Positions 36,686-46,370 of a DNA stretch of 64,000 nt are shown one piece after another. Every line of letters starts with the position of its first letter. The stretch's first letter is position 1. The notes under the pieces were generated by a model. That model saw only the letters and a list, made by a program, of their open reading frames with translations, had not been told where the DNA came from and did not search any database. The stretch lies in assembly GCA_900465685.1 (NCBI GenBank), contig UEGR01000005.1, forward strand, positions 1 through 64,000, in the 5' to 3' direction. The position numbers and the translations under genes are program-made. Source of the DNA: Hyphomicrobiales bacterium. GTDB taxonomy: Bacteria; Pseudomonadota; Alphaproteobacteria; Rhizobiales; Rhizobiaceae.

Positions 36686-37954
36686 TTATCCGACGACATG
36701 TTCGGCAGGCGGGTTTTGCACCTGGAACAGTCTGCCGCGTTCGGCGATCAGCACGCAGATCAGTGCAACGAAACCAAGCACGCCGTAACCCATCGCGACA
36801 GGCGTTGTAGTGCCGTCAAAGGCTTGACCGATGATCGCCCCCAGCGCAGCACCGATGACGGTTTGGGCAAAGCCCAGCACAGACGAGGCCGTGCCTGCCA
36901 CTTCGCCCAGCGGCTCCATGGCGAGCGCGTTGAAATTGGCGGTCACGAGGCTGAACGAGAACATGATGGTCATGTAGATCGCCATCAGCAACGGGAATGG
37001 CACAGGATCGACAAGCACAATCGACAGCACCATCCAGAGCAGGCTGAAACTGGTAAAGACCAGCAGCATCGTCTGGGAAATGCGGCGCATACCGTAACGC
37101 CCGACCAGTCGGGAGTTGAGGAATGAAGCGAGCGCCAGCGTCATGGCAACCGCTGCAAAGGCCAGCGGAAACAAAGACCCAAGCTTGTAGATTTCCACGA
37201 AGATCTGTTGGGCCGAATTGATATAGCCAAACAGGGCACCGAGGATGAACGACGTGCCGAGCATGTAGAACAGGGCAACACGGTTGGACAGCACGATACC
37301 AAAGCCGCCAATCACGCTTTTGATGGTCAATGGACGGCGCTGGTCTGTAGGGAGCGTTTCAGGCAACCGAACGAAGGCCCAGATGCCCACAATCAACGCC
37401 ATGATAGCCATGGACAGGAAGATCAGGTGCCATTCGCCGAACAGCATGATCAACTGTCCGGTCGCTGGTGCAATGACGGGCAGGATCATGAAGATCATCA
37501 TCACCAGCGACATGACTTCCGCCATCTGGCGTCCGGCAAAGCGGTCACGAACCACCGAAACCGCAATAACGCGTGTTCCGGCGGCGCCAAGTCCCTGAAG
37601 TACGCGCAGGATGATGAGTGTGGTGAAATCCTTGACCATGGCGGCGCCGAGTGCGGCCAGTACATAAATCACCAGCCCGCCGAACAGTGGCGCGCGACGG
37701 CCGAAACGGTCGCTGAGCGGTCCATAGAACAGCTGTGAGACACCAAAGCCGAGCAGATAGGCGGTGATCACGAATTGAACGTGGTTTTCCGACTGCACGC
37801 CAAGGCTTGCACCAATCTGCGGCAAGCCGGGCAGCATGATATCAACCGCCAGCGCATTGATGGCCATGATAGCTGCGATCAGTGCAATGAATTCGCCACG
37901 CCCGTGCATGGAAGTTTTTTGATCTGGCGAGGCGTGCTTTATGTCGATCGGCAT
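36686..37954 (-). CDS. Bcr/CflA-family drug-resistance MFS transporter
   Basis: 422 residues with 12 membrane helices. The loop 2-3 motif GPLSDRFGRRAPLFGGLVIY and motif C-like VIAPATGQLI identify a 14-TMS-unrelated, 12-TMS proton antiporter of the Bcr/CflA group (bicyclomycin, sulfonamide or amino-acid export). Start: ATG at 37954 lies nine bases after AAGGA; the ATG three codons earlier touches that site. Substrate cannot be told. Confidence 0.9.
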   Translation of the reverse strand: MPIDIKHASPDQKTSMHGRGEFIALIAAIMAINALAVDIMLPGLPQIGASLGVQSENHVQFVITAYLLGFGVSQLFYGPLSDRFGRRAPLFGGLVIYVLAALGAAMVKDFTTLIILRVLQGLGAAGTRVIAVSVVRDRFAGRQMAEVMSLVMMIFMILPVIAPATGQLIMLFGEWHLIFLSMAIMALIVGIWAFVRLPETLPTDQRRPLTIKSVIGGFGIVLSNRVALFYMLGTSFILGALFGYINSAQQIFVEIYKLGSLFPLAFAAVAMTLALASFLNSRLVGRYGMRRISQTMLLVFTSFSLLWMVLSIVLVDPVPFPLLMAIYMTIMFSFSLVTANFNALAMEPLGEVAGTASSVLGFAQTVIGAALGAIIGQAFDGTTTPVAMGYGVLGFVALICVLIAERGRLFQVQNPPAEHVVG

Positions 37955-38062
37955 GACTGACATTCCTTGGCATAATGACGCGCCGCGCCTGAAAAGGGCG
38001 GTGCGAACGTCGAAATCTCGAAAATGGGGCACCCGGCAGAAGCTGCCGTCGGAAAAAAACGA

Positions 38063-38087
38063 AAAGGCGCCGATGAACGGCGCCTTT
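38063..38087 (-). terminator. Terminator after grxD
   Basis: AAAGGCGCCG / CGGCGCCTTT, 10-bp stem with a five-base loop. On the minus strand it is followed by TCGTTTTTTT, ending the grxD transcript. Confidence 0.8.
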
Positions 38088-38129
38088 ATAAAAAGCTAAG
38101 ACTAAAGCCGTATGACCGGCTATTAATCC

Positions 38130-38462
38130 TCAAGCAGCCTTGGTGGCAATACCTTTATCGGTAAAAAGTGCTTGTAGTTCGTTGGACTGGAACATTTCGC
38201 GCACGATGTCGCAGCCGCCAACGAATTCACCCTTCACATAAAGCTGCGGGATGGTCGGCCAGCTGGAATATTCCTTGATGCCCTGACGAATCTCGTCGGA
38301 GGCGAGCACGTTCACGCCCTTATAGTCGACGCCGAGATAATCAAGGATCTGAACGACCTGACCGGAAAAACCGCACTGCGGAAAGCCGGGTGTGCCCTTC
38401 ATGAAAAGCACGACGTCGTTGGTCTTCACTTCGTTGTCGATGAAATCGTTAATGCCGGTCAT
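38130..38462 (-). CDS. grxD: Monothiol glutaredoxin (CGFS type)
   Basis: 110 residues, thioredoxin fold with CGFS at 30-33 ([13 protein letters not shown]) and [20 protein letters not shown] for glutathione binding. CGFS glutaredoxins hold a [2Fe-2S] cluster with glutathione and pass it to apoproteins, often as heterodimers with BolA, whose gene lies just upstream. AAAGGAAACG precedes the ATG. Confidence 0.96.
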   Translation of the reverse strand: MTGINDFIDNEVKTNDVVLFMKGTPGFPQCGFSGQVVQILDYLGVDYKGVNVLASDEIRQGIKEYSSWPTIPQLYVKGEFVGGCDIVREMFQSNELQALFTDKGIATKAA

Positions 38463-38514
38463 CTCGTTTCCTTTCAGAGCGTGTGCCCAATGTCGTCAGA
38501 ACATATGGGCATCA

Positions 38515-38658
38515 TCACGCTTCAAACAAACTCGCCGGGTCGATTTCCGGCATAATTGGGAGGTCACTCCCAATATAATCATTTACATGCTCGTAACCAC
38601 CCCGTTCGGGTGAAAGCAAGTCAAATACGCGCGAAGTGCCGGATTCAAGGGGCAACAT
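38515..38658 (-). CDS. Possible 47-residue acidic ORF between bolA and grxD
   Basis: The bolA-grxD gap is 237 bases. It contains an open frame starting MLPLESGTSRVFDLLSPERG and ending MPEIDPASLFEA, acidic, with no membrane segment and no recognised domain. The ribosome site is weak (GGCAAG). An inverted repeat lies inside it. It may be a small gene, a remnant, or chance. Confidence 0.3.
   Translation of the reverse strand: MLPLESGTSRVFDLLSPERGGYEHVNDYIGSDLPIMPEIDPASLFEA
38555..38574. other. Inverted repeat between bolA and grxD
   Basis: ATTGGGAG (38555-38562) and CTCCCAAT (38567-38574), perfect arms around a four-base centre. Possible operator or mRNA hairpin separating the two genes. Confidence 0.5.
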
Positions 38659-38699
38659 CTTGCCGCAGCAGTTGTCGCCCGCTCAATAAAGCGCTTGCC

Positions 38700-38933
38700 T
38701 TATTCCGGTACGCTGGTCTGCAGGGCGAGCGCGTGAAGCACGCCGCCCATGTTGCCCTTCAGCGCGTCATAGACCATCTGATGCTGCTGCACGCGCGACT
38801 TGCCGCGGAAACTCTCCGCGACCACTTCGGCTGCATAATGATCCCCGTCTCCGGCAAGGTCGCGGATCGTCACCTTTGCGCCGGGAATCCCTTCGCGTAT
38901 CAGTTTTTCGATCTCATGAGCGTCCATAGCCAT
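38700..38933 (-). CDS. bolA: BolA-family protein
   Basis: 77 residues. The BolA fold with VQQHQMVYDALKGNMGGVLHALAL contains the conserved His used to coordinate a shared [2Fe-2S] cluster with CGFS glutaredoxins. The short form resembles the IbaG/BolA2 type. Together with grxD downstream it forms a conserved alphaproteobacterial Fe-S trafficking and iron-sensing pair, usually next to purL as here. Confidence 0.92.
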   Translation of the reverse strand: MAMDAHEIEKLIREGIPGAKVTIRDLAGDGDHYAAEVVAESFRGKSRVQQHQMVYDALKGNMGGVLHALALQTSVPE

Positions 38934-39058
38934 GCAAAAACTCCCGCCGTTTCCAGCTTCTTATCGTTGTTATTCATCGAATCGTACCGCACCATCGTGG
39001 AACGTCAATGAGTATCTGTCTAATGTTTAAATGCCACACACGCGATCCATACAAGCAA

Positions 39059-39089
39059 AACGCCCGGACGAGATATTCATCCGGGCGTT
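39059..39089 (-). terminator. Terminator after purL
   Basis: AACGCCCGGA (39059-39068) and TCCGGGCGTT (39080-39089), 10-bp stem; on the minus strand followed by TTGCTTGT. It separates purL from bolA. Confidence 0.7.
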
Positions 39090-39113
39090 GAAGTCGTGTT
39101 CGCTTTGCTACGA

Positions 39114-41342
39114 TCAGTTATCGCTGACCGGTTCACCGCTCATGAAGCTAGGGAACCATCCTTCGAAAGCCTGCATCAGTTCTGCGACGCTCGCATCAAC
39201 GGCATCACCAAACGTCAGACGGTCGCCGCCGACCTGACCCAGAATGCGGAACGGAACGCCTGCGCCCTCGGCATTAAGCGCAATGAGCTTGGCCATTTCC
39301 GGCGTTGCAGCAATCACATAACGCGCCTGATCCTCACCGAACAGAACAGCATGCGGCAGGCCGTCGCCAGCGTTGAGGGTCGCGCCCTTGCCGGACTTGA
39401 TCGCCATTTCGGCGACAGCAATTGCCAGTCCACCGTCGGAAAGGTCATGGCAGGCCGTGACCTGACCGTTGCGAATTGCCGAACGGACGAACTCGCCGTT
39501 GCGCTTTTCCATCGAAAGATCGACAGTCGGGGCAGGGCCGTCTGCACGGTCGAACAGATCGCGCAGATAGATCGACTGGCCGAGATGTGAGCCGTCGCCG
39601 CCAAGCAGAACCAGCGTGTCGCCGTCCTGCATGCCGCCGATCTTGGCCGTCTGCGACCAATCCGGAATGAGGCCGACACCAGCAATGGTCGGGGTCGGCA
39701 GAATGGCCTGACCGTTGGTTTCGTTATAAAGCGAAACATTGCCCGAAACGATCGGGAAATCGAGGGCGCGGCAGGCTTCGCCAATACCTTCGATGGCCTT
39801 GACGAGCTGGCCCATGATTTCCGGCTTTTCAGGATTGCCGAAGTTCAGATTGTCGGTCGAAGCCAGCGGCTCTGCGCCGGTCGCCGTGATGTTGCGCCAG
39901 CATTCGGCCACAGCCTGCTTGCCGCCTTCGAACGGGTCCGCTTCGCAATAACGCGGCGTCACATCCGACGAGAAGGCAAGCGCCTTGGTGTCATGGCCTT
40001 CAACGCGGATCACACCGGCATCGCCGCCGGGAACCTGCAAGGAATTGCCCTGAATGAGCGTGTCATACTGTTCGTAGACCCAGCGACGCGACGAAAGATC
40101 CGGCGAGCCGATGAGCTTGAGGAGCGCTGCCGAATAGTCGTCCACCTGCGGCACATTGCTGGCCGGGAGCGGTGCGTGCTTGCCCGGTTCCATCCACGGA
40201 CGATCATATTCCGGTGCCTGGTCGCCCAGATCCTTGATCGGCAGATTGGCGACTTCCACGCCCTGATGAATGACGCGGAAACGCAAATCGTCGGTCGTCT
40301 TGCCGACAATGGCGAAGTCGAGGCCCCACTTGCGGAAGATCGCCTGCGCTTCGGCTTCCTTTTCCGGCTTCAGAACCATGAGCATGCGCTCCTGGCTTTC
40401 CGAAAGCATCATTTCATAGGCCGTCATGTTCTCTTCGCGGACCGGAACATGGTCGAGAATGAGTTCAATGCCGAGGTCGCCCTTGGCGCCCATTTCAACA
40501 GCCGAACAGGTGAGGCCAGCCGCACCCATGTCCTGAATGGCGATAACCGCGCCGGAAGCCATCAGCTCGAGGCAGGCTTCGAGCAGGCATTTTTCAGTAA
40601 ACGGATCGCCGACCTGAACGGTGGGGCGCTTTTCATCAATCGATTCGTCGAATTCAGCCGAAGCCATAGTCGCGCCGCCGACGCCGTCGCGGCCAGTCTT
40701 GGCACCCAGATAGACGACCGGCAGGCCGACGCCCTTGGCTTCCGACAGGAAGATGCCGTCATGCTTGGCAAGACCGGCAGCAAATGCATTGACGAGGATA
40801 TTGCCGTTATAGCGCTTGTCGAAGTTCACTTCGCCGCCAACGGTCGGCACGCCGAAGGCATTGCCATAGCCGCCGACGCCGGAAACGACGCCCGATACCA
40901 GATGACGGGTTTTCGGATGGTCAGGCTCGCCGAAGCGCAGCGCGTTCATTGCCGCAACGGGACGTGCGCCCATGGTGAACACGTCGCGCAGAATGCCGCC
41001 AACGCCGGTCGCTGCACCCTGATAGGGCTCGATATAGGACGGGTGGTTGTGGCTTTCCATTTTGAAGACGACGCAATCGCCGTCACCAATGTCGACAACG
41101 CCTGCATTTTCGCCGGGGCCCTGAATAACGCGCGGACCTGTGGTCGGCAGCGTGCGCAGCCATTTCTTCGAGGACTTGTAAGAGCAATGCTCGTTCCACA
41201 TGGCCGAGAAAATGCCGAGTTCGGTAAAGCTCGGTTCGCGTCCGATCAATTCGAGAATACGCTGATACTCGTCCGGCTTGAGGCCGTGGGATTCGATGAG
41301 TTCCGGCGTGATTTCGCGATTATTGGAATTGGAAATAGTCAT
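39114..41342 (-). CDS. purL: Phosphoribosylformylglycinamidine synthase subunit PurL (small form)
   Basis: 742 residues, the short bacterial form that lacks the glutaminase domain and works as a complex with PurS and PurQ, both encoded about 4 kb away on the same strand. The ATP-binding and formylglycinamide domains are visible: [38 protein letters not shown] and [19 protein letters not shown]. The start is MTISNSNN at 41342; an upstream in-frame extension of 48 codons has no ribosome site. It makes FGAM from FGAR. Confidence 0.96.
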   Translation of the reverse strand: MTISNSNNREITPELIESHGLKPDEYQRILELIGREPSFTELGIFSAMWNEHCSYKSSKKWLRTLPTTGPRVIQGPGENAGVVDIGDGDCVVFKMESHNHPSYIEPYQGAATGVGGILRDVFTMGARPVAAMNALRFGEPDHPKTRHLVSGVVSGVGGYGNAFGVPTVGGEVNFDKRYNGNILVNAFAAGLAKHDGIFLSEAKGVGLPVVYLGAKTGRDGVGGATMASAEFDESIDEKRPTVQVGDPFTEKCLLEACLELMASGAVIAIQDMGAAGLTCSAVEMGAKGDLGIELILDHVPVREENMTAYEMMLSESQERMLMVLKPEKEAEAQAIFRKWGLDFAIVGKTTDDLRFRVIHQGVEVANLPIKDLGDQAPEYDRPWMEPGKHAPLPASNVPQVDDYSAALLKLIGSPDLSSRRWVYEQYDTLIQGNSLQVPGGDAGVIRVEGHDTKALAFSSDVTPRYCEADPFEGGKQAVAECWRNITATGAEPLASTDNLNFGNPEKPEIMGQLVKAIEGIGEACRALDFPIVSGNVSLYNETNGQAILPTPTIAGVGLIPDWSQTAKIGGMQDGDTLVLLGGDGSHLGQSIYLRDLFDRADGPAPTVDLSMEKRNGEFVRSAIRNGQVTACHDLSDGGLAIAVAEMAIKSGKGATLNAGDGLPHAVLFGEDQARYVIAATPEMAKLIALNAEGAGVPFRILGQVGGDRLTFGDAVDASVAELMQAFEGWFPSFMSGEPVSDN

Positions 41343-41528
41343 GGGAATGGGCAACCCCGTCGCAGGCTGTGGCACCCGAAAACCTTCCGCCGAAGGCTGG
41401 GCATCTAAGGTTTCAAGGGGTCTCTTTAACCTAACTCTGTTGGAAGCGCGACAGGAAAATGCCGCTTTCCCGGCCTGATTCAGCATCTTGCCGCATCAAG
41501 GCTCCAACAGTCCTGTAACGGGCAGCGT

Positions 41529-42935
41529 TTATACGCTGCCCTCATAGCCCGCCTGCTCGTTTTCGAGTAGTTGCCGCAATGTCAGGAAACTGCTCTCGAC
41601 GATGTTTCGGTCGATTGGGGAGGAGAAGGCGATGCGCACGCGATGATAAATCTGATCGACGCGACCGGCTTTGAACTCGTCTTCATCGTCAATCAGAATG
41701 CCGCTTTCATAGGCTGCAGCCTTGAATGTGCCAGATAGCCACGGCTCGGGCAGCCCCATCCAGAGGAAAGGAATATTGGGGCGGGACACAAAGTCGAAGC
41801 CAGAGAAAACGCGGCGTGCGATTTCCTCGCGCGCTTTGGTTTCTATGCGGCTTTTCTCGCGGATAGCGTCGGCTGCACCAGAAAGCACAAGCTGCGCGCC
41901 AGTTTCGGCCAGAAGAAAAGCCACGCCGCCCGTCATCATCTTGTGTGTGACCTTCACACGCTGCGCGCAATGCGGCGGGCAGGAAACCCATCCGCTGCGT
42001 ATGCCAGCGGCAACGGCTTTGGACAGGCTTGATACGACGAATGTACGCTCTGGCGCAAAACTCGCCAGCAGTGGAATGTCGCTTTCGCACATGCCGCCGT
42101 AAATATCGTCCTCGATGAGCCAGACATTATAGCGTCGCGCGATATCGGCGATGGCGCGCCGCCGCTCTTCCGTCATGGTCGCAAGCGTTGGATTGTGCAG
42201 GGTTGGCATGAGAAATGCCAAAGTTGGGTGCTGCTGGCGGCAGGCGCGCTCGAATTCTTCCGGAATGAGGCCATATTCATCATGTGCAGCCTGAATGGTG
42301 CGCCTTCCGAGAAGTCGCACCGAACGGTTGATCTGCGCATAGGTCAGATTTTCGAACAGGATGCGGTCGCCCGGATTGGTAAAGGCCGTGATGATGGCAA
42401 TGCTCGCGGCCTGCGCGCCATTGGTGATGACAATGCTGTCGAGATCCGGCTGCCAGCCAGCCCTGCCGAGCCATTTCTGGCCTGACTCCAGCCAGTGCTG
42501 CGGAAACTGACGCGAATAATTGGCAATCTCCTGCGGAAAATCACGATGAATGTCGGCGCTGATCCTGGCGAGCACTTCGTGCTGGCCAACCTCTGGCGCC
42601 GATGTGGAATCGAGCCGGATTTTGCCCATCGGCACATCGGCAGGCTTTGTGCCGATCAGTCCGGGTGGGACAAGTCCGGATTCGGACGGCTCTTCGCCGA
42701 GCACATAGGTGCCGCGTCCCACTTCGCCGGTGACAAGGCCACGTTCGTGGGCAAGTGCATAGGCGCGCCCGATTGTACCGATTGTCACCTTCAGATCGAA
42801 AGCGAGATTGCGCTGCGGCGGCAATTTTACGCCCGCAGGCAGTCCACCACTACCAATCGCTTCTTCAATGGCATCCGCCAATTGCAGGTAAAGCGGACCA
42901 GTTCTGCTTGATAGGTCAGGAATCCAATTTGTCAT
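41529..42935 (-). CDS. MocR-type regulator (GntR winged helix plus aminotransferase domain)
   Basis: 468 residues. N-terminal GntR winged helix (about 10-80, PLYLQLADAIEEAI and LAFDLKVTIGTIGRAYALAHE) joined to a fold-type I aminotransferase domain with the PLP-lysine K306 in SSLSKAVAAGIRSGW and the NPTLATMTEE segment. MocR proteins sense PLP or amino compounds and usually regulate a divergent gene; here the divergent neighbour is a DUF1127 gene, 147 bases away. Which effector it binds is unknown. Confidence 0.93.
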   Translation of the reverse strand: MTNWIPDLSSRTGPLYLQLADAIEEAIGSGGLPAGVKLPPQRNLAFDLKVTIGTIGRAYALAHERGLVTGEVGRGTYVLGEEPSESGLVPPGLIGTKPADVPMGKIRLDSTSAPEVGQHEVLARISADIHRDFPQEIANYSRQFPQHWLESGQKWLGRAGWQPDLDSIVITNGAQAASIAIITAFTNPGDRILFENLTYAQINRSVRLLGRRTIQAAHDEYGLIPEEFERACRQQHPTLAFLMPTLHNPTLATMTEERRRAIADIARRYNVWLIEDDIYGGMCESDIPLLASFAPERTFVVSSLSKAVAAGIRSGWVSCPPHCAQRVKVTHKMMTGGVAFLLAETGAQLVLSGAADAIREKSRIETKAREEIARRVFSGFDFVSRPNIPFLWMGLPEPWLSGTFKAAAYESGILIDDEDEFKAGRVDQIYHRVRIAFSSPIDRNIVESSFLTLRQLLENEQAGYEGSV

Positions 42936-43082
42936 GGTGACAACTTATAAATTGTATCGATTACTGAGTCAATTATAGAGTCATTCCAACGCTGAGTGAT
43001 GATACGGCAACCAGATTTGCTGCGAGTAAACTTCAAATCTGGTCCGTTTGGACATCTGACGAGCAGAAGAATGGATCGAACA

Positions 43083-43376
43083 ATGTTTTACTTCAGGCCT
43101 CAGACCGAGACAATAGATACAATTCTACCGATACCCGATGCTGATCGCATAAGTGACCTGCCTCAAGGCTTGCATGCCCAGCTGGCAGCTGCGACGGAAG
43201 AGGGGACGGATGTGGGCCTGCTGCGTCGATTTGTGAACTGGCTTTCATACATCAGCATGATGCGTCGCAGCCGCTTGGCGCTGTACGAAATGACGGATGA
43301 ACAATTGCGCGACATCGGTCTCAAGAGAAGCGAGGCTGAACGCGAAGCACGTAAAGTGCGTTTTCATCTCCGTTAG
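43083..43376 (+). CDS. DUF1127 domain protein, copy 1
   Basis: 97 residues. The C-terminal DUF1127 helix pair is LALYEMTDEQLRDIGLKRSE; this Arg-rich motif is linked in alphaproteobacteria to RNA turnover and phosphate or stress responses. Start chosen by likeness to the paralogue 514 bases downstream: MFYFRPQTETIDTI aligns with MNYIRPTSEVIDVI. An ATG four codons upstream is possible. It is divergent from the MocR gene. Confidence 0.85.
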   Translation: MFYFRPQTETIDTILPIPDADRISDLPQGLHAQLAAATEEGTDVGLLRRFVNWLSYISMMRRSRLALYEMTDEQLRDIGLKRSEAEREARKVRFHLR

Positions 43377-43596
43377 AGATATCAAGGTAAAGTCCGGCAT
43401 TGCGGCGCTGGTTGGCAAATCTGCGCCTGCAATAATTGAGATATGTATTAGGGATGTCGCGGTAGCTCTTTCAAAGAAATAGGGGGCGATAAAACCGGCT
43501 CAACTAGTTGTAATTGTTAATTTTTATGAAGTTGTTAGCATACTAATTATTGAAACATTTGCATAAAGCTAATGTTATAATTAGGAGGCTGCTGTA

Positions 43597-43851
43597 ATGA
43601 ACTACATCAGACCAACCAGTGAAGTAATTGACGTCATTACCATTCTTCCGAATGTCGATCTTGAGAGTGATTTGAACGCAAGATTGCGCGCTCAGCCGCC
43701 TTCGGATGAGCCGCACCGCATAAGCAGCGTATGGACATGGATTGTCGATGAAGTTCGATTTTCTCTGAACAGGCAGCGGACGAGGCGGATGCTCCGGGAA
43801 CTGGATGATCGACAGCTACAAGATATCGGCATCAGGCGGGACGAAATTTGA
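43597..43851 (+). CDS. DUF1127 domain protein, copy 2
   Basis: 84 residues with AGGAGG eight bases before the ATG. Same layout as the upstream paralogue: a variable N-terminal half and LRELDDRQLQDIGIRRDEI at the end. The 220-base gap between the two genes is AT-rich. The pair arose by duplication but has diverged well. Confidence 0.88.
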   Translation: MNYIRPTSEVIDVITILPNVDLESDLNARLRAQPPSDEPHRISSVWTWIVDEVRFSLNRQRTRRMLRELDDRQLQDIGIRRDEI

Positions 43852-43994
43852 AGCCTACCGTCCGGAAAAAAGAGCTGGTCTTGCGGAAGCTAGGCGCAAA
43901 GTGAATGGGAAAAACCCAAGCTGATGGAAGTGGACCGGTATTCTAAACGACATATATGTGTCGCTTTATCTTTGAAGAGTGATGCAATCGAATG

Positions 43995-44024
43995 AACCCC
44001 TCCCGTGAGATCGCGGGAGGGGTT
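43995..44024 (-). terminator. Terminator-like hairpin after the lipoprotein gene
   Basis: AACCCCTCCCG (43995-44005) and CGGGAGGGGTT (44014-44024), 11-bp perfect stem; the T-tail on either strand is short. Confidence 0.6.
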
Positions 44025-44031
44025 ATTGATT

Positions 44032-44430
44032 TCAACAGCCTTTTTGGCCGGATGCCCAGCGATTGACGTCGCTGAGGATGCGATTGCCATGACTTTCCTG
44101 AAGCATTGGGCCGAACGTTTCGACGCGTGCTGGATTGCCTTCCGCCTGAACGACCAGCAGCGGGCGCGCTGCAGGGTTATGGCCTGGTACAACGAGAATA
44201 CGCGGACGGCCGCTATAGGAATTCAGTTCCGGCGCCAGTGTATAGCTGCGGAAATCCTTGTCCTTGGATTTGAACCAGCAGCTATTGGCGGCCAGCGCGA
44301 TGCGTTCCATTGTCGGCAGCGCAGCCTTGCTGACATTTTGCGTGACGGGCCCACTGGCCGGGCGCGGTGTACAGGCCGCAAGAAGCGCAATCGCAGGCAA
44401 GGCGATAAGAGCGATGGTCTTTTTCGTCAA
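44032..44430 (-). CDS. Putative lipoprotein with TTG start, unknown function
   Basis: 132 residues beginning (M)TKKTIALIALPAIALLAAC, a lipoprotein signal with lipobox LAAC at 17-20. TGGAG stands eight bases before a TTG at 44430, whereas the ATG 16 codons upstream has no ribosome site and would bury the signal behind a Cys-containing stretch, so TTG is preferred. The mature part (about 112 residues) has Trp, a Cys pair (NSCWFKSKDK and QKGC) and PRILVVPGHNPAARPLLVVQ. Likely periplasm-facing. No family recognised. Confidence 0.75.
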   Translation of the reverse strand: MTKKTIALIALPAIALLAACTPRPASGPVTQNVSKAALPTMERIALAANSCWFKSKDKDFRSYTLAPELNSYSGRPRILVVPGHNPAARPLLVVQAEGNPARVETFGPMLQESHGNRILSDVNRWASGQKGC

Positions 44431-44514
44431 GAAACGAACTCCAAAAGGGCACGCCACCGGGAGGACTGAGGGCGGCATGCGAAAATAATGACAGAAACGG
44501 GGATGCTACCGGCT

Positions 44515-45162
44515 TTAAGCCAGATGCGGCATGAAGGCTTTCAGCCCGTCGCTCATCTCGTTCCAGATGCGCTCAAAGGCCGGGTGCTGCTTTGCCTTCG
44601 CGGCATATGCATCGAATTTCGGAAACGCGTCCAGCAGATCCGGCTTGTTCGACAGTTTCTTCAACGGTTCCATGAGAAAACGCACCGGCAGCAACCAGGC
44701 ATCAGCCAGAGTCGGTTCTTCGCTGACGGCGTAGAACGTATCTGGAAGGCGATGTTCGATCACCGACAGGCCGGTGTTCAGCTTTTCAAACAGGCGATCA
44801 ATGGTTGCGCTGTCGCGCTCCGGTTTGCTCAACAGGATGAACAGTTTCATTGCCGGTCCGAGCACTTCCAGCTCGATCACGCGGGCCAGAAGCCGGATCA
44901 GCGCGCGCTGGCGCGGCGTGCCGGGCAAGAGCGGCTTTTCAGGAAAATGATCTTCGAGATATTCGGCGATCACAACGGCTTCGAAAAGCGTTTCGCCGGA
45001 ACTGGTAATCAGCACCGGAACACGGCGCAGAGGCGTGATTTCACCAAAATCAGCCGGGAAAGGATAGGGCAGAGTGATCGGCTTGAAGGGCAGATCCTTC
45101 AGATAAAGGACACTGCGCACAAAAGCTGAGTAAGGGGAAAGTGGTCTAGAATAGAGTTGCAT
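44515..45162 (-). CDS. Glutathione S-transferase family protein
   Basis: 215 residues. N-terminal thioredoxin-like domain (MQLYSRPLSPYSAFVRSVLY, with RRVPVLITSSGETLFEAVVI supplying the cis-Pro and the ESxAI-like glutathione site) and an all-helical C-terminal domain. A Ser/Tyr near residue 9-11 could be catalytic. Substrate unknown. It lies between the lipoprotein gene and purQ. Confidence 0.85.
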   Translation of the reverse strand: MQLYSRPLSPYSAFVRSVLYLKDLPFKPITLPYPFPADFGEITPLRRVPVLITSSGETLFEAVVIAEYLEDHFPEKPLLPGTPRQRALIRLLARVIELEVLGPAMKLFILLSKPERDSATIDRLFEKLNTGLSVIEHRLPDTFYAVSEEPTLADAWLLPVRFLMEPLKKLSNKPDLLDAFPKFDAYAAKAKQHPAFERIWNEMSDGLKAFMPHLA

Positions 45163-45311
45163 TGCGCGGTCCCCCCGATTCGGTTGCCAAGGAATTCTCC
45201 CAAGGCAAAACTGCCATGAAAACAGGCTTCAAGCTAGACTGGTTTTCGCTGGCGGGAAAGCGGGACGTGGGAACGTTATCTTACCGACGATGCAATTCGG
45301 TGAAGGAAATA

Positions 45312-45345
45312 AAAAAGGGCGGCCTCATGGAGAACCGCCCTTTTT
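45312..45345 (-). terminator. Terminator after the pur cluster
   Basis: AAAAAGGGCGG (45312-45322) and CCGCCCTTTTT (45335-45345), 11-bp stem, 12-base loop, T-rich tail on the minus strand. It ends purC-purS-purQ. Confidence 0.85.
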
Positions 45346-45355
45346 GAGAAATCGA

Positions 45356-46027
45356 TTAGGCTGCGATGCCCAGAGCGCCTGCAAAAAGTGCGCGCCCATC
45401 GTCGCCGCCATGGGCGGCTTCAATCAGGTTTTCCGGATGCGGCATCATGCCAAGCACATTGCCGCGCGCACTGACGATGCCGGCAATATCATTGACCGAA
45501 CCGTTCGGGTTGGTGCCTTCCGCATAACGGAAAACGACCTGACCTTCGCCTTCGATGCGCTTCAGCGTTTCGGCATCGGCAAAATAATTGCCGTCATGAT
45601 GCGCGACCGGGCAGCGGATGATCTGGTTCTGCTGGTAACCGCGGGTGAAAGCGGTGTTGGCATTGCTGACTTCCAGCTTCACTTCGCGGCAGACGAACTT
45701 CAGCGAGGCGTTGCGCATCAGCGCGCCTGGCAGCAGGCCGGCTTCAACGAGAATCTGGAAACCGTTGCACACGCCCATAACCATGACGCCCTTGTCGGCC
45801 TTCTCGCGCACGGCCTGAAGAACCGGCATACGGGCTGCAATCGCACCGCAGCGCAGATAGTCGCCGTAAGAGAAGCCGCCGGGGATGAGGATCAGGTCGA
45901 CATCGTCCGGAATGCTGGTATCGGTCTGCCAGACCGTGACAGGAGCCTGACCGGTGATCTTGGTGAGTGCTGCGATCATGTCGCGGTCACGATTGAGGCC
46001 GGGAAGGAGAATGACAGCGGATTTCAT
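45356..46027 (-). CDS. purQ: Phosphoribosylformylglycinamidine synthase subunit PurQ
   Basis: 223 residues of a class I glutamine amidotransferase. [13 protein letters not shown] carries the nucleophile Cys, and [17 protein letters not shown] the oxyanion-hole region. It supplies ammonia to PurL within the PurSQL complex. It lies 24 bases after purS. Confidence 0.97.
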   Translation of the reverse strand: MKSAVILLPGLNRDRDMIAALTKITGQAPVTVWQTDTSIPDDVDLILIPGGFSYGDYLRCGAIAARMPVLQAVREKADKGVMVMGVCNGFQILVEAGLLPGALMRNASLKFVCREVKLEVSNANTAFTRGYQQNQIIRCPVAHHDGNYFADAETLKRIEGEGQVVFRYAEGTNPNGSVNDIAGIVSARGNVLGMMPHPENLIEAAHGGDDGRALFAGALGIAA

Positions 46028-46051
46028 GGGCGTCTGCTTCCTTTGTTTGGC

Positions 46052-46294
46052 TCAGCCGATGGCGATGGAATAATCTTCGATCACCGTATTGGCGAGGAGC
46101 TTGTCGCACATGGCCTTCAGCTCTGCTTCGGCCTTGGCCTTGTCGGTGCCTTCGAGTTCGAGGTCGAACACCTTGCCCTGACGTGCCGAGTTGACGCCAG
46201 CAAAGCCGAGGCTGCCGAGTGCGCCGACGATTGCTTTGCCCTGCGGGTCTAGAACGCCGTTTTTCAGTGTAACGGTGACGCGTGCCTTGATCAC
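46052..46294 (-). CDS. purS: Phosphoribosylformylglycinamidine synthase subunit PurS
   Basis: 80 residues with a GTG start preceded by AGGAACC. IKARVTVTLKNGVLDPQGKA and FDLELEGTDKAKAEAELKAM are typical. PurS bridges PurQ and PurL. A GC-rich hairpin precedes it in the gap after purC. Confidence 0.95.
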   Translation of the reverse strand: MIKARVTVTLKNGVLDPQGKAIVGALGSLGFAGVNSARQGKVFDLELEGTDKAKAEAELKAMCDKLLANTVIEDYSIAIG

Positions 46295-46370
46295 TCTGTG
46301 GTTCCTGTAGCTCTAGATTTGGTTCTCACAACTTCAGACAGAAATCTGGAGCTGCTGGTCGCGAATGAAA

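Noticed and set aside
36551-37738. Plus-strand frames over the MFS transporter gene
   Set aside because: Antisense to a clear 12-helix transporter; His/Asp/Arg-rich shadow composition.
39993-41408. 471-codon plus-strand frame over purL
   Set aside because: Shadow of purL, which has all family motifs.
43575-43581. TATAAT-like box before the second DUF1127 gene
   Set aside because: It overlaps the ribosome site region, so a transcript from it would lack a leader, and no -35 lies at proper spacing.
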